Of a stretch of 64,000 nt of DNA, positions 21,105-33,469 are shown in pieces. The position numbers and the translations under genes were made by a program. The notes below the pieces were generated by a model. It did not search any database and was not told where the DNA came from. It was given only the letters and a program-made list of their open reading frames with translations. The DNA lies in NCBI GenBank assembly GCA_002682825.1, contig NOKP01000001.1, positions 5,518,917 through 5,582,916 on the forward strand, read 5' to 3'. Position 1 is the first letter of the stretch; each line of letters opens with the position of its first letter. This stretch comes from Neonectria sp. B-13. Lineage: Eukaryota; Ascomycota; Sordariomycetes; Hypocreales; Nectriaceae.

Positions 21105-24100
21105 ATGAAGAGGCGTTCTTCAGGGTCGGCCGATGACGGTGACGAATCCTCTCTCGACTCCGATATCCCCGACCCCGACCCCAGCCTCAACACGCGCCCT
21201 TCTGGCCTGAGTTCGCGCCCGTCATCCGCTAGGAGTAGACGTCCAAGCAGTCTTAATTGGAAGCACTCAAACGGTCGCAATGGACGAAACGGTCATGTTC
21301 GCGACGATCCCTTACCGGCGACTACCATAACGCAAACCTCAACTTCGCTGGCCGCTCCATCCACCCCCAACATGGCTCTCGCAAGGACGCCGCCGCAGTC
21401 TCCTTCCCCCGCACGCCGTTCCCAACGCTCCTCGCCCCTCTCCATTCTCGTCCTTCTCACCTCCGCCCTAGGAATCGCCCTACTCTTCAGCATCCTTCGG
21501 TCTCTTGTAACACGCCAGCTCGACCCCAAGGGCTGTCGCATGTCCTATATGCGACCATCTTACGTGCGCTTCACCGAGTTTGACACCGAACACACTCGCT
21601 TTGCTACCAAATATTCGCTGTATCTCTATCGCGAACAAGGAGTTGACGAGGAGGATAAGGTATGGCTCATTCTTCCTCCCCAATGGCTGTATCTTAGCTT
21701 CCCCCGTGTCATATTCTAACTCTTCTCTTAGCTGAACGGCATTCCCATTCTCTTTATTCCTGGCAACGCCGGGAGCTACAAGCAGGTCCGCCCGATTGCG
21801 TCCGAGGCAGCGAATTTCTTTCACCACAATCTTCAACATGACAGTGCGGCCCTGGACGCTGGAATCCGAGGCCTCGACTTCTTCACCGTTGATTTCAACG
21901 AAGATATTACCGCCTTCCATGGCCAGACCTTGTACGACCAAGCCGAATATCTCAACGAGGCTGTTCGCTATATACTCTCGCTCTACTCGGACCCCCAACG
22001 AAAGGCTCGTGACGATCATTTGCCAGACCCGACCTCGGTAATTGTCCTCGGCCACTCCATGGGTGGAGTGGTTGCAAGGACGATGCTCGTCCAGGCAAAC
22101 TATCAATCGAACTCCATCAACACCATAATCACAATGTCTGCGCCACATGCACTGCCGGCAGTCACCTTCGACGGGCAGATTGTCCAGCTTTATGACGAGA
22201 TCAACGATTACTGGAGGCGTGCCTATTCGCAGAAGTGGGCAAACAACAATCCGCTGTGGCACGTCACTCTCGTTTCAATAGCTGGCGGTGGCCTGGATAC
22301 TGTTGTGCCTTCGGATTATACTAGCCTCGAGTCTCTTGTGCCGCCCACGCATGGCTTTACAGTTTTCACGACGGGGATTCCGACAGTTTGGACAAGCATG
22401 GATCACCAAGCAATCCTTTGGTGTGACCAGTTTAGAAAGGTCATTGCACGAACACTGTACGACATCGTTGACGTCCATCGTGCATCACAAACCAAGCCAC
22501 GGGCCGATCGAATGAGGGTATTCAAGAAACGCTTCTTGACCGGCATGGAATCGACAACAGAGAAAGATCTCGGCCTGAAGGAAGCAACGACGCTTCTCAC
22601 TTTGGACGACAGTTCCAATTCAATCCTTCCCTCTGGAGAACGGCTTATTTTGAAGAGTTTGGGACATCAGTCAAAGCCCAAAGCGCATCTACTTCCAGTT
22701 CCCCCACAAGGCTCACCCGAGTCTAAGCGCTTCACTCTTCTCACGGATGCTCGGCTTGATGAGGCTGGAGAGAGCGGGAAGTTGGAAGTTCTCTTTTGCA
22801 GTGTTTTCCCTTCCCATCCAGGGCCGGCCAACTCACTCTACCCCTTTCAAATAGATCTTTCTGTTGACAAGACCAGCTCGACGACAAGATTTGCTTGTAA
22901 GAACGCTGCTTCGGATTTGATTCTGCTCCCTGCTTCTACGTCTTCGACACGGTTCCCATTCTATCTCGATAGAGAACCAGAAATTCACCCGTTTTCATAC
23001 CTTCAGTATGACCTGGATCAAGTCCTGGATCATCAGTTTGTTGCAATCGTGGACAAGGCTACACCCGGCACACGCAACTTTGTAATTGCAGAATTCAGCG
23101 ACGAGTCAGCCTTCTACAAGAAGCAGGATATCAGCCTTACACGACTCCTCTTGGCTGGGACGTCGTTGGAACTTCCCGCCGATCGACCAATGGCTGTGGA
23201 AGTCAACATACCATCTCTTCAGTCAGCGCTGCTAGCGTATAACCTCGAGATTACGAGCCCTCTTTGCAAGATGGACCACGCTCTCTTCCGCCCTCTGGTG
23301 CGGCAGTATCTGGACCGGCCATACGAGTCAAAATACTTCGTCAATGCACGAAGCGCAGCCATCAGTCTTCACGGTGTAGCTCCGTATATGCCACAGCCCT
23401 TGCAATCTCGAGCTGAAAACGGCCTCACCTTGGAAATCTGGACTGATCCATCCTGCAACACACCCATTCGTCTCGAGATCAAAGCAGATTTATGGGGAAG
23501 CCTGGGAAAGCTGTATATGCGATATCGAACCGTCTTCGCTGCTTTTCCTCTCCTTACAGTCACATTGGTCTTGCGTAAGCAGTTTCGTGTGTACGACAAC
23601 TCTGGGGTATTTATATCATTCTCCGAGAGCCTGGATATGTGCCTTCGACAGTCCATCCCGCTTCTGCTTCTTTCGTTGACTCTTCTTTCTACTTCGATCA
23701 GCGGAGCCTCAATCGCCGGGCTGGGTCGGTTTGTGAACAGGATGGTTCCAACTACGTCGGGTATCGACTTTCATCAACACGAGAGTCTAATTGGGACCGA
23801 AGACCCCTTCTTCTGGTTCTTAGTCCCCTTAATTGGCGTCGTCTGCATTGGCGTTTGCACTGTTCTCCACTATGTCACACTAGTGTTGACGCAGTGCTTT
23901 GGCCTAATATACAGTCTGCTCATTTCTCTAACTCTCTTGGGCGCAGCTGATGAGCAAGGACGCGCCAGGTCGCCTGCGTTTGTGCCATCTACACCAAGAC
24001 GACGCATGATCACGACAGCAATCCTCTTGTTCCTGGTGTCAACTTTCATTCCATATCAATTCGCCTATCTGGTGGCGTGTATTGTGCAACTCTTTACCGT

Positions 24101-24575
24101 TGTTCGGGCCCTTCGGATTAATGTCACCATCGCGTCAACCGCCAACTCCAACTATTACCACTACGCACATTCCATCCTCCTTCTAATGCTCTGGATTCTT
24201 CCAATTAATTTGCCCATCTTGGCGGTTTGGATTCGAAACCTGGCGGTCCATTGGCTCACCCCCTTCTCGTCGCACCATAACGTCCTGTCTATTATGCCGT
24301 TCATTCTCCTCGTAGAGAACCTGACGACAGGGAAGATGGTCCCTCAGCTCACCAGCGGGCTGCGACACGTTACGAGCGTGCTGCTCTTTGGGACAGCTCT
24401 GTACGCGGCAGTATACGGGGTGTCTCATGCATATATGCTTCACTATCTGGTGAACATCATTGCCGTGTGGCTGGTCGTGGTGCATTCAACAAGCGACTCT
24501 TGGTCCCTCAGCGGGTTTGGCGCCATGTTTGAAAGCAACAACCATGATTCCGAGAAGAGCGGAAAAGCCCCTTGA
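21105..24575 (+). CDS. BST1: GPI inositol-deacylase (Bst1/PGAP1)
   Basis: ER membrane lipase that removes the acyl chain from inositol of newly attached GPI anchors, allowing ER exit and quality control of GPI proteins. Exons 21105-21659 and 21732-24575 (1132 aa, usual fungal length). Ser/Pro-rich cytosolic N-terminus (about 1-105), first membrane helix (SPLSILVLLTSALGIALLF), MSYMRPSYVRFTEF, then the alpha/beta-hydrolase core: IPILFIPGNAGSYKQVRPIA and the nucleophile Ser about 294 in VLGHSMGGVVAR, ITMSAPHALPAV, VSIAGGGLDTVVPSDYT and HQAILWCDQFRKVI carrying the likely acid and His. C-terminal half: luminal domain then several membrane helices (about 790-1110). The start is the first ATG after the CT-rich leader. 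Intact in every motif I can check. Confidence 0.96.
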
Positions 24576-25536
24576 CGACACCGGGCATACACGACTGAAG
24601 GCGTTTTAATATTTCAGTTCCTACTTTTTCCTTCGAGTTTACATGGACTCTGACGCTGGAATCGACACAGGCCAGATGCACCATGAGAAGAAATGACGCA
24701 AGCTGCCTCTACTTCGACCAAAGGATACCATCATTTTCCTTAACATATACCTTGTCTATTTCATCATTGCCACGGCCTGAATCGGGGGTCCCTCTTGTGT
24801 TCCAGGCTTTCCTCGAGCCTTTTCTTTCTCATTCTTGAGCGCAGATCCCGTTCCTTAATTATCAATTGCTTTTTTTCTTGCATTTTCGGGGAGTCAGCGT
24901 CTTGCAGCCTTCAGAAGAGGCAAAGTTGGGCGGCGTGCTTCCGTCCGTGTCGTTTCGGCACTTTCAGCATTTCTTGGGCGTTTTACTGGTAGAGGGGAAA
25001 GAAAGAGAAGACGGCACAATAGTCTTGAATATCCCAGACAAAGGTGTTTTCGTCGTTTTAATGGGTCTTGAATAATCGGCCGTTGTTGGTCGTAGCATCA
25101 TGGATGAATTTCATGTCAAACTAGGTGATGGAGAGTTTGATGACTCGAATGTCCCGACCTCTGAGAGGCGGCGGTGAGTGGCTGATGTTCCATCAGCGAG
25201 GGCATACACATAGATACAACGAGCACGAGAGGCGACTGCTCTGTAGTTGAGGGATTGCAATCTTGAATCGGAAACCCAAGTGATCGGAGCCGTGGATAGA
25301 CATCCATTGACACATATAATCCAAAGAAACTTAGCCAAAATACATTGATGTAGCTGCTCTTGTGACCATCTAATAGCGCCTGTCTAATAGCGCGCCTGTC
25401 TTCTATTGAGCTTGTCACTTTCCACAAGTGAGCACATGTCCAAACCGAACCCTGTATACCGTACGCCAGCAGTGCATCGAATCGATGCTAAGTCACCCCC
25501 TTCCTTTCTAAATCTCCACGCCTACAATCATAAGGG
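24576..25536. other. Convergent intergenic region BST1 / MFS transporter
   Basis: 961 bp between stop codons, T-rich in 24600-24900, consistent with 3' UTRs. No supported gene. Confidence 0.5.
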
Positions 25537-27509
25537 TCAATCTTCCTCCTCAGCCTTGGTGTTCTCTTGGAGGTGCTGAGCATGTTGGTGGCGAATGACC
25601 CAAAGAGTGATGACCAGCCCGCCTACACAAGCGAACAGGGTGACGTCGTATGCTGAGCGATAACACTCGAGGCCATCGAGACAAGATCGCTCACCGTTTG
25701 GCTGTACCACACTGTGTTGGTCATATACCTTGCCATAAAAGATGTTGAAAATATTGGAGGAAATGACAGGGGAAAGCGTCATAAATCCCCAGTTCTGACT
25801 CAATCCGTTGATGCCGAAAGTCTCGGCAATGATGGACGGGTAGACGCCAAAGAGAAAGCCGTAGCCTAGACCCGAGAGGCTGGAAACGATCCCTAGCAAG
25901 TGTGGGTTGGCAATGCTTAGAGCAGAAAACTGAGCGACCAAGAAGACAACACAGGCAACAACCAGACACCAGAGACGACTGGCGTGGAGGCGTTTGACCA
26001 AGAAGTCGGAACCAACTCCTAAAGACGATGTGAGAGTCTGGGGGAAAGTGCGTCACTGGGAATGGGGAACTCACCGCTGGATAACCTCCCAAGAAAACTA
26101 CACACGGACAGGGTGGACACGTGCATCTGCTGGCGTTTAATGAGGAACTCGTTGGTGACGGATTTATCGTAATGCATCCACAACGCCTTGGCATCGTTGC
26201 CGATGTTGCTAGTAGGCGAAGTCAGTGTCATCCGAGGGCAGCAACGAGAGGAGGGGATGCATACTTGATTGTCATTATGCCGACACCGGCCAAGATTCCC
26301 ATGATGGCGAAGAGCTGCCAGAAATCCAGGGTGCGTAGCAATGTGAAACCTCGAATGTCTACGCGGTGAGACCGATCAATATCAATATGGTTCCCAACGA
26401 GTGGGTCATCATCGCCGGCCTGTGACGTTGGGCGGGACATCAAGGATGACGTCTCACCCGCCTCGGGGTCCTCGGGGTTCTCGGTAGCGACCACACGGCC
26501 ACTATCAGGCTCGGATGGGATTGCAGGAACGGCCGTTGGATCCGGGGTATAGTCGAAGGCGGAGGCTGATGCGGATGCGGACGCAAAAGCGGGCGAGGAG
26601 GGTGTGGAGGTGGAGGTGGAGGTGGAGCTGGTGCGACTGTGTGTAGTGGAATTAGACGACATACCGGGTTCAGCAACCGCACTGGCAGCGCGGTAGGCTT
26701 TGGGCTCGTCCGAGGAGTTCTGGCGACTGTGCTGAGAGGACGAGAGGCGACGGTGTTGCCGGTCCACAGCCGGGACGGACTGATAGCTGGAGTGAGGATG
26801 GATCTTGAGGAAGAAGAAGCCGCCAAACGTGATGCCACATGTGCCCCAGGCAAGCAGCATGAGGAACGCACTGGGGTCGCCAGGGAACAGAAGGGAGCCG
26901 AGCATGGAGAAGAAGAAGGCACTCAGGCCGAAGGCGGCGAGAGGAAAGGCCGTAGCCGTGCCACGGCGGTGGGGCCAGTTCAGAGCAGACGTCTTGACAG
27001 CGGCAGCGAAGGCCATACAGCCTCCTAGTCCAGAGAGATAGGAGAAGAGGCAGAGTAGAGGCACGGAGCCGGATGCCTTGTCGTAGGCCTGGTGGAGCGG
27101 GAAGTAACCGGCGGCCAACAGGATGGCACCTCCGAGGACGGCGGGTCTAGGGCCGCGATGGTCGACGAAGATGCCAATGGGGACGCCCATGGTGTATTGA
27201 CCGAGGTTGCCAGACAGACCGATGAGGTTGCTCTCCGTCGACGAGAGACGGAGACGTTCGGCGAACTGCGGAGCCCATGCCGAGTACACATACTTGGCGG
27301 GGTGTGTTAACAGCAGTCGGGAGGAATGCAAAGAGGTGCTCCTGGTAGCAAGCGCGCAGATCGGGGGAACGTGATAATAGGAAGACGGGAAGAAAGGATG
27401 ACAATATTCTTACATTGGTACCGCAGGCCAAGGCAATGAGAGTCGCGGCCACGCTAGCGATGATGCGCGCATGGTGCAGCTCTCGCTGTTGTTGCTGTTG
27501 CTGGTGCAT
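25537..27509 (-). CDS. MFS transporter (nodulin-like / Mch1-like)
   Basis: Predicted 12-helix major-facilitator transporter; the substrate is unknown. Exons 27414-27509, 26265-27292, 26075-26208, 25537-26018 (579 aa). Helix 1 (IIASVAATLIALACGTN, then YVYSAWAPQFAERL over the first splice) has the ACGTNY signature of nodulin-like/Mch1-type carriers; the loop after helix 2 reads GIFVDHRGPRPAVLGG, a variant of MFS motif A. Between helices 6 and 7 is a roughly 160-residue Ser/Thr/Ala-rich loop (SSTPSSPAFASASASASA and ENPEDPEAGETSSLMSRP). The second half begins FTLLRTLDFWQLFAIMGI and ends with an acidic tail (ENTKAEEED). The start MHQQQQQQRELHH was chosen; an in-frame ATG at 27617 would add 36 residues. 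The general class is certain, the subfamily less so. Confidence 0.85.
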
Positions 27510-28564
27510 GCTGATGCTGAGGTTTGGGTGAGACTGGGAGTCGCTAGGAGTCGACGACCACGTGGACCATCGGGATAGGTAAGGATGCGGAGTAGGAGCA
27601 AGATTGAAAGAAAGCAATAATGGGATGGAGAAGGAGAAACAGAAAGGGAAACGAATGGCTAGTGGAAGGACGAGAGTCAGAGTCGCAAATGGATGATTGT
27701 AGAGATAGAAGTTGGAGTCGGGAACGGGACCTGGAGACTCCCGGAGGGATAACGCAGCAACTACATGTACGAAAGTATGTCGTTATCAGGCCCGTGGTGG
27801 AGTTCCCTCACAAGGGGGGGCCAGCTAAATAAGTACCTTTGGTGACGCTGAGACGCCCTAATACGTGTATGCACGCGCGTGCCACTGTCCAGTGTCCAGT
27901 GTCCAGTGTCCAGTGTCCTGTGTCCAGTGGCCGGGCCAGTATGTCCCACCGCCGAGAGCGGAACCCAGGCCGTCGAGCCCGGGCAGGTCCCGCGGGCGGG
28001 CCTTGTGATTACTGCCGGCCCGCTGGTTCGCGCTTGCTCCTCAGCTGCTTCTCACAGAGAGAATGGATGGCTGAGTCAGCTCCTGCCACTGCCGCGTCTG
28101 CACTTTGACTCTGTGACTGCACTGTACCCACGGTTCTCCGCTCGGGGTTCTCCGCTTTTCTGATCTTCGGGAGTATCATTCTCAGCCACACCACGAAAGC
28201 CACATGGAAGTTACGTAAGGGAAAAAGTTAGCAAAGGCCTGTCCCGCTAGGACTACGTAATCTCACGTGGACGGCGGACCATGGCCAAGTTCCGTCTCCG
28301 GCCGCCCAACACCAGCCTCATCATCCCATCCGTCTCCTCCATCTCTCGACTCCACTCAGGCAAACATCGCCAGGTCGCCCGCCTCCTCGCCTACCTACGA
28401 AGCACCCGCTTACGAAGACTCACCTTCTCGACAACTCCCTTCATCTGCCATCCACACGAAGAGGCAATCGCAACTCGACCCGGCCGTTGTTGCCTCACTG
28501 CGCTTGCGCCTGAGCCTGAGCCTGAGCCTGCGCCGTCGTCGTCGTCGTCGTCGTCTCCATCGCT
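27510..28564. promoter_or_regulatory. Divergent intergenic region MFS / TMS1
   Basis: 1055 bp between start codons with promoters for both genes. It contains a 7-bp minisatellite (27885-27931) and (GTCGTC)n/(GCCTGA)n short runs around 28505-28560 just before the TMS1 ATG. Confidence 0.55.
27885..27931. repeat. 7-bp minisatellite, unit CCAGTGT
   Basis: About six tandem copies of CCAGTGT with one CCTGTGT variant, in the promoter region shared by the MFS transporter and TMS1. Confidence 0.85.
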
Positions 28565-30137
28565 ATGGGTGCGCTCTTGTCGCTGCCGCTGCTGGCGGTT
28601 CCCAGCGTGGGTACCGTATGCGCTCCCTATCCCCCTACATTGCCATCGAGTTCACGGCTCGGACTGACGTGCAAATGCCTCCGATAGATCCTGGGCTGTG
28701 TAGGCAGTTGCTGTGGCGCTGCGACTTGTTCTATGGTTTGCAGCGCTTGCGGAAAATGCGGCAACAGGTACGACAGGATGAACATGGCGATGACCTTCTA
28801 CGCCGTTGTCCCCTCCCCGCTGACCGTGTCTCAATAGTGTCGCAACCCGTATCGGATACGCCCTCCTCCTCCTCGTCAATTCGATCATCGCATGGATAAT
28901 GTTGACGCCCTGGGCTATTGACAAGCTGCAACATCTCATGCTCGACTACGTCAAGATCAGTTGCCCCACGGGCAGTTGCCACGGCTGGGTTGCCGTTCAT
29001 CGAATCAACTTCGCCCTCGGTCTCTTCCACATCATCCTTGCCGGCCTACTCTTTGGTGTCTCCTCCTCCAAGCACCCCCGCGCTGCCATTCAAAACGGTT
29101 ATTGGGGCCCCAAGATCATCGCATGGCTTGCCCTGATCGTCTTGTCTTTCCTCATCCCTGATTCGTTCTTCCTCTTTTGGGGCAACTACATCGCTTTTGC
29201 TGGAGCTATGTTGTTCTTGATGCTGGGACTCATCCTGCTGGTCGACTTGGCCCACAACTGGGCGGAATACTGTCTGGCGCAGATCGAAGACACCGACTCC
29301 AGGGTTTGGAGGATCGTCCTCATTGGATCCACTCTGAGCATGTACTTGGGGTCCATCGCCATGACCGTGATTCAGTACCTATTCTTCGCCAGGGGTAGCT
29401 GCTCGTTGAACCAGGCCGCCATTACCATCAACCTCATCTTCTGGCTTGGAGTTTCCGCCATATCTGTCAACCCTACCATCCAGGAATACAACCCCAAGGC
29501 CGGACTTGCCCAGGCGGCCATGGTGGCAGTCTACTGCACCTACCTCACCATGTCTGCCGTGTCCATGGAGCCTGACGACAAACAATGCAACCCCCTGGTT
29601 CGCGCGCAGGGCACCCGCACCACGTCCGTTGTCATTGGTGCCATCGTCACCATGCTCACTGTGGCCTACACGACAACCCGCGCTGCAACTCAGAGCCTTG
29701 GCCTCGGCAACTCCAATGGCATTCGCCTCCCGGAGGAAGACGAGCATGATCTCGTGACGCAGCAGCCCGTCGCCCGTCGTGAGATGCGCGCCGAGGCACT
29801 TCGCCGTGCTGTCGAAGAAGGCAGTCTCCCCGCCGATGCGCTGCTCTCGGACGACGAGGACAGCGATGCTGGCGAGCATTCCTCCCACGACGACGAGCGA
29901 TCTCAGACTCAGTATAACTACAGCGTGTTCCACATCATCTTCTTCTTGGCCACGGCGTGGGTGGCTACTCTGCTGACGATGAACTTCAACGAGGCCACCA
30001 AGGGGGGCGACTTCGCCACCGTCGGCCGCACTTACGCGGCAAGCTATGTTAAGATTGCCAGCTCGTGGATCTGCTACGGAATGTACACCTGGACGCTGGT
30101 GGCACCCGTTGTCTTGCCCGAGCGCTTCGACTTTTAG
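28565..30137 (+). CDS. TMS1: SERINC/Tms1 family membrane protein
   Basis: Member of the serine incorporator family, linked to phosphatidylserine and sphingolipid homeostasis; located in ER, Golgi or vacuolar membranes in fungi. Exons 28565-28615, 28688-28767, 28838-30137 (476 aa). Starts MGALLSLPLLAVPSVGT, then the conserved Cys-rich segment CCGAATCSMVCSACGKC and the SVATRIGYALLLL helix, TPWAID, then LGLFHIILAGLLFGV. About ten membrane helices are visible; an acidic cytosolic loop (about 355-385, LLSDDEDSDAGEHSSHDDE) precedes the last pair of helices and the C-terminal PVVLPERFDF. The Cys-rich exon 2 (80 nt) is read in the only frame that joins both neighbours. All family hallmarks are present. 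Confidence 0.95.
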
Positions 30138-32073
30138 ATATTATGCCTGCTTATGGTAGGAGTTGGGTGGCTCAGCGTCTGTCTTGCACAACTAGGTAGC
30201 CGCATTTCCCTGTCTGCTTGGTACATGTTCCCATGTATTTCTAATCAATCCAATCAAGTTACTATTTCAAGTTGCAACTCGGGAGTGACAGCGACCCATA
30301 TGACCAAGCGCGGAGCAGATATTGTCCATCGTCATGTCCGCCACACCGGGAAAGCGTTGACTGCATCCCCGGCGCAAGTCTCAGTTACTGGCGCCCGGGT
30401 GGCAAGCTGTAGATCAGGGAGCAAACATCCTTGGCAACTCTCGAAACCGCAGGGACTCGGGCTGTCGGTATTGGAGGCGAGGGACACTAGAACACGAATA
30501 AGGGTCGAAGTCCGCTGCAGATGCTGTGCTGCTCGACGGTAATGTAGATGGCCGCCTTGGACCGAGGGCATCTGATCCGGTACGCGGATGTTTGTCGCTT
30601 AGATTGCCGATGAGGTAGACTGGGGGTTCGTCCATCTACCAACACGACAAGCACGTGGAACGGTGCGGTAGCTGTAAATTCCAGACCATTCAGCGTCTCG
30701 GGCGAACATGCCGCAGAGGCAGTGATTGAGAAGAGAGGAAATACATCTTCTGGGTGAGAGATACGGTAATTTCCTGATGGAAAACGTGGGCGGACATGCA
30801 GAGGTAAAACCCGAGGACCATCGAAGACGAACAGGTCTTGGAGAGACGACGAGAGCCTCACCTTGTTGTCGCTCCCCTTGTTGTCTCTCTTGTTGTCTCT
30901 CTTGTTGTCCCTTCTCACCCCGGTCCTTCCTCTCTCACCGCACAACTCCAGTCGCTCACCGGACACGTACAGCACTCAACCTATGCCCAGATCGAGGCTG
31001 CCGAAGTCTGAAGCAGGCACATCACACCGGCAGAGCCGCGCTTGCCGCAACGTTGATTCTCGGATCTGATTAAGGACCGACTCCCCGCGCCGGATGCCGT
31101 CACACCCCAGATTCTTGTCTCGCGGTCAAGCTTCACGCATCCACCTTGCGAGCTCGCCTAGGTCTGACCAACCAAAATGTTCTGGTAGGCAAGGGGGCTC
31201 GTGACGGTCAAGTTAGAGGCAGCCGCAATAGCCAAGATGCCCGGGAGACGTAGCGCAAACATGAACAAGGAAACTGGTTTCAAAAAGGGTTATAGAAATG
31301 TATACATAGATTCATGTATCTATGCGTATATATATGTCGTGTGTATTTGTGTGTGTCCGGGAACTGGGTCATGCTGAGCGTCAAGAGCTAGAAACAGAGC
31401 CAGTATAATCGGGCACGAATGCCTTTTGATATCTTTTCAACGCAAAGACAACATCTTTTGATACTCCTCAAGTGAGAAAGACACGATGCCTCACGTAGTC
31501 AAAACCAGTGGCTCCGGGATGAACAGGTACGGTCAGGAATGTCCAGATATTTCCCATCCTGGCACTCATCAACCTCGAACAGAAACTCTCCACCGCCTGG
31601 AGCATTGTCCCTGGATAGAACAACCCCCCCCCAAGCCAGAGCAAGGAGCTCATGCCCCGATGCTCATCGCATGGGTTAACGAGACGAGACGACAACACTT
31701 ACCCATCAATGAACTTCTCCATCAACACAGTAATATGCTGTATGCCCTCCCATGTTTTGTTTTCATGTATTAGGGTCTGTCTCCAACGTATCGCAGGTCA
31801 CCCCGAAGAATCTAACTCCATAAAGTTGCCAACGCCAGGTGCGGATGATGTTACAGTTTTTGGGTATCGCCAACTATGCGATTTCCCGGACTTTTCTTCC
31901 CGTCACCATGTCTTTCTTTCACGGCATGAAAATTGCGTGGTCCGGTAGAGCAACCGACTTGCGGCAAAACAGCTGCGCACGGGTTGTGTAGAAGATATAA
32001 CGTTGACCCAAAGCCCAATGGATCCCGATCAAAAATTCAAAGTCCCATAGCTAGAATACTAGCCACCCACTGC
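30138..32073. other. 1.9 kb convergent intergenic region TMS1 / cystathionine beta-lyase
   Basis: Both neighbours end here, yet the distance is long for fungal 3' flanks. It contains a 12-bp tandem repeat (about 30861-30910) and an AT-rich alternating stretch with TATATATATG-like sequence (about 31290-31345). No reading frame resembles a protein; a non-coding transcript is possible. Confidence 0.5.
30861..30910. repeat. Tandem repeat, unit CTTGTTGTCTCT
   Basis: About four copies of a 12-bp unit with substitutions in the first and last copies. Confidence 0.8.
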
Positions 32074-33469
32074 TTAACCGACAGTGAGGGGGGTTTCTCC
32101 CAGCTCCTTGGCTGCTCCCGCGGCGTGGAAGCCATCTAGAGTCACAGTCACGGCACCGGCTTGGACAAGCTGAAGCCCTAGTTAGTAGCTATATCGCTGG
32201 ACGAGAAAGGGGAGAACTTACTGCGCGCGAGAGATCCTCAATAAGATCATTGACGTCTTCGATTCCAACGCACAGGCGAATAATGTCCTCGGGCATGTTT
32301 CGCTCCCGTCGTGTTTTGGCATCAATGCTGGCGTGGCTCATCTGGCATGGCATGCTAATCAAGCTGTTGACGCATCCGAAGCTGACGCTAATTGCCCAAA
32401 GCCGGGCAGCTTCCACGATGCGCTCCGAGACGGTAGGATCGCCGGTTTCGAATGAAAGGACCGCGCCGGCGCCACGAGCCATAGACCAGTGCAGATCATA
32501 CTGGGGGTGGGATTTGAGACCAGGGAATCGGACCCGGAAGCCCTTTGACTCTAGGAACTCGGCAATGGCCTGTGCACTGGCCTGTTGCTTTTCCATGCGG
32601 ATCGCAAGCGTTTTGATGCCCCTCATGAGGAGGAACGAGTCGTTGGGTGAGAGGCCACATCCCGTAGAGTTGATGACGAAGAAGAGCCTGTCTCCAACTG
32701 AGGCATCGTTGCAGGCCATGACGCCGGCCATGATGTCGTGGTGACCGGAGAGGTACTTGGTGCCGGACTCATAAACAATATCGGCACCCATATCCAGAGG
32801 GTTGGCGAGCATGGGCGAAAGCATGGTGTTGTCAACAACAACGAGAGCCTTGGGGTTGGCCTCGTGGACAAGACGTGCGATGGAGGGGATGTCGACAATC
32901 TTGATCAAGGGGTTCGTAGGAGTCTCGAGTAGCACCATGGCTGTCTTTTCCGAGACGCGCGCCTGCACGGTCTCAACGGCGGTGGTGTCAACGTGGTGGA
33001 CAACAATATCCTGGTTAGCGGCAAGGTATGTGAGGAGACGATGGCTGCCTCCGTAGAGGTCGTCGCCGGTGATGACCTCGTCGCCGGGCCGTAGAAGGCG
33101 TGTGATGACGTCGAGGGCGCCCATGCCGGAGCTGACGGCCAGAGCGCGTGAGGCGTTCATGATCTTGGCCACATGGCGCTCGAGGTGGGTGCGGGTGGGA
33201 TTGCCAGATCGAGTGTAGTCGTACTCCTGCTGACCGCCGCTGGCCGAAGACTGCTTGAAGGTGGCAGACTGGTAGATGGGAATGCTGGAGGAGCCATATT
33301 GATCTTTGCTCTCGGTGTAGACCAGCTCGGTGGCCAGAGCATATCTCAGGCGGCCATTGCGGGGGCTAGAGGGCGCGGGAGAAGGTGGCAGGTCGTGTCC
33401 ATCGAGGTCGAACCGCTTCAGAGGGTTGCTGGACTTTTCGGTCGGTTCATTGGGGTTCGGGGCTGCCAT
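32074..33469 (-). CDS. STR3: Cystathionine beta-lyase
   Basis: PLP enzyme that splits cystathionine into homocysteine, pyruvate and ammonia in methionine synthesis (Neurospora met-2). Exons 32222-33469 and 32074-32169 (447 aa). Cys/Met-metabolism PLP fold: SSIPIYQSATFKQ, YDYTRSGNPTRTHLERHVA, ASRALAVSSGMGALD, DDLYGGSHRLL, VVVDNTMLSPM; the PLP-binding Lys is about residue 238 in ESGTKYLSGHHD, followed by SLISMPCQMSHAS. The last exon gives ALVQAGAVTVTLDGF and a C-terminus without a clear PTS1. The short last intron (32170-32221) has a CTAAC branch point. Beta- rather than gamma-lyase is chosen from the overall similarity to fungal Met-2/Str3. Gcn4-like half sites lie 285-340 bp upstream. Confidence 0.94.

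Noticed and set aside
29379..29933. 184-codon frame antisense to TMS1
   Set aside because: Opposite conserved membrane helices of TMS1; His/Gly/Val-rich shadow.
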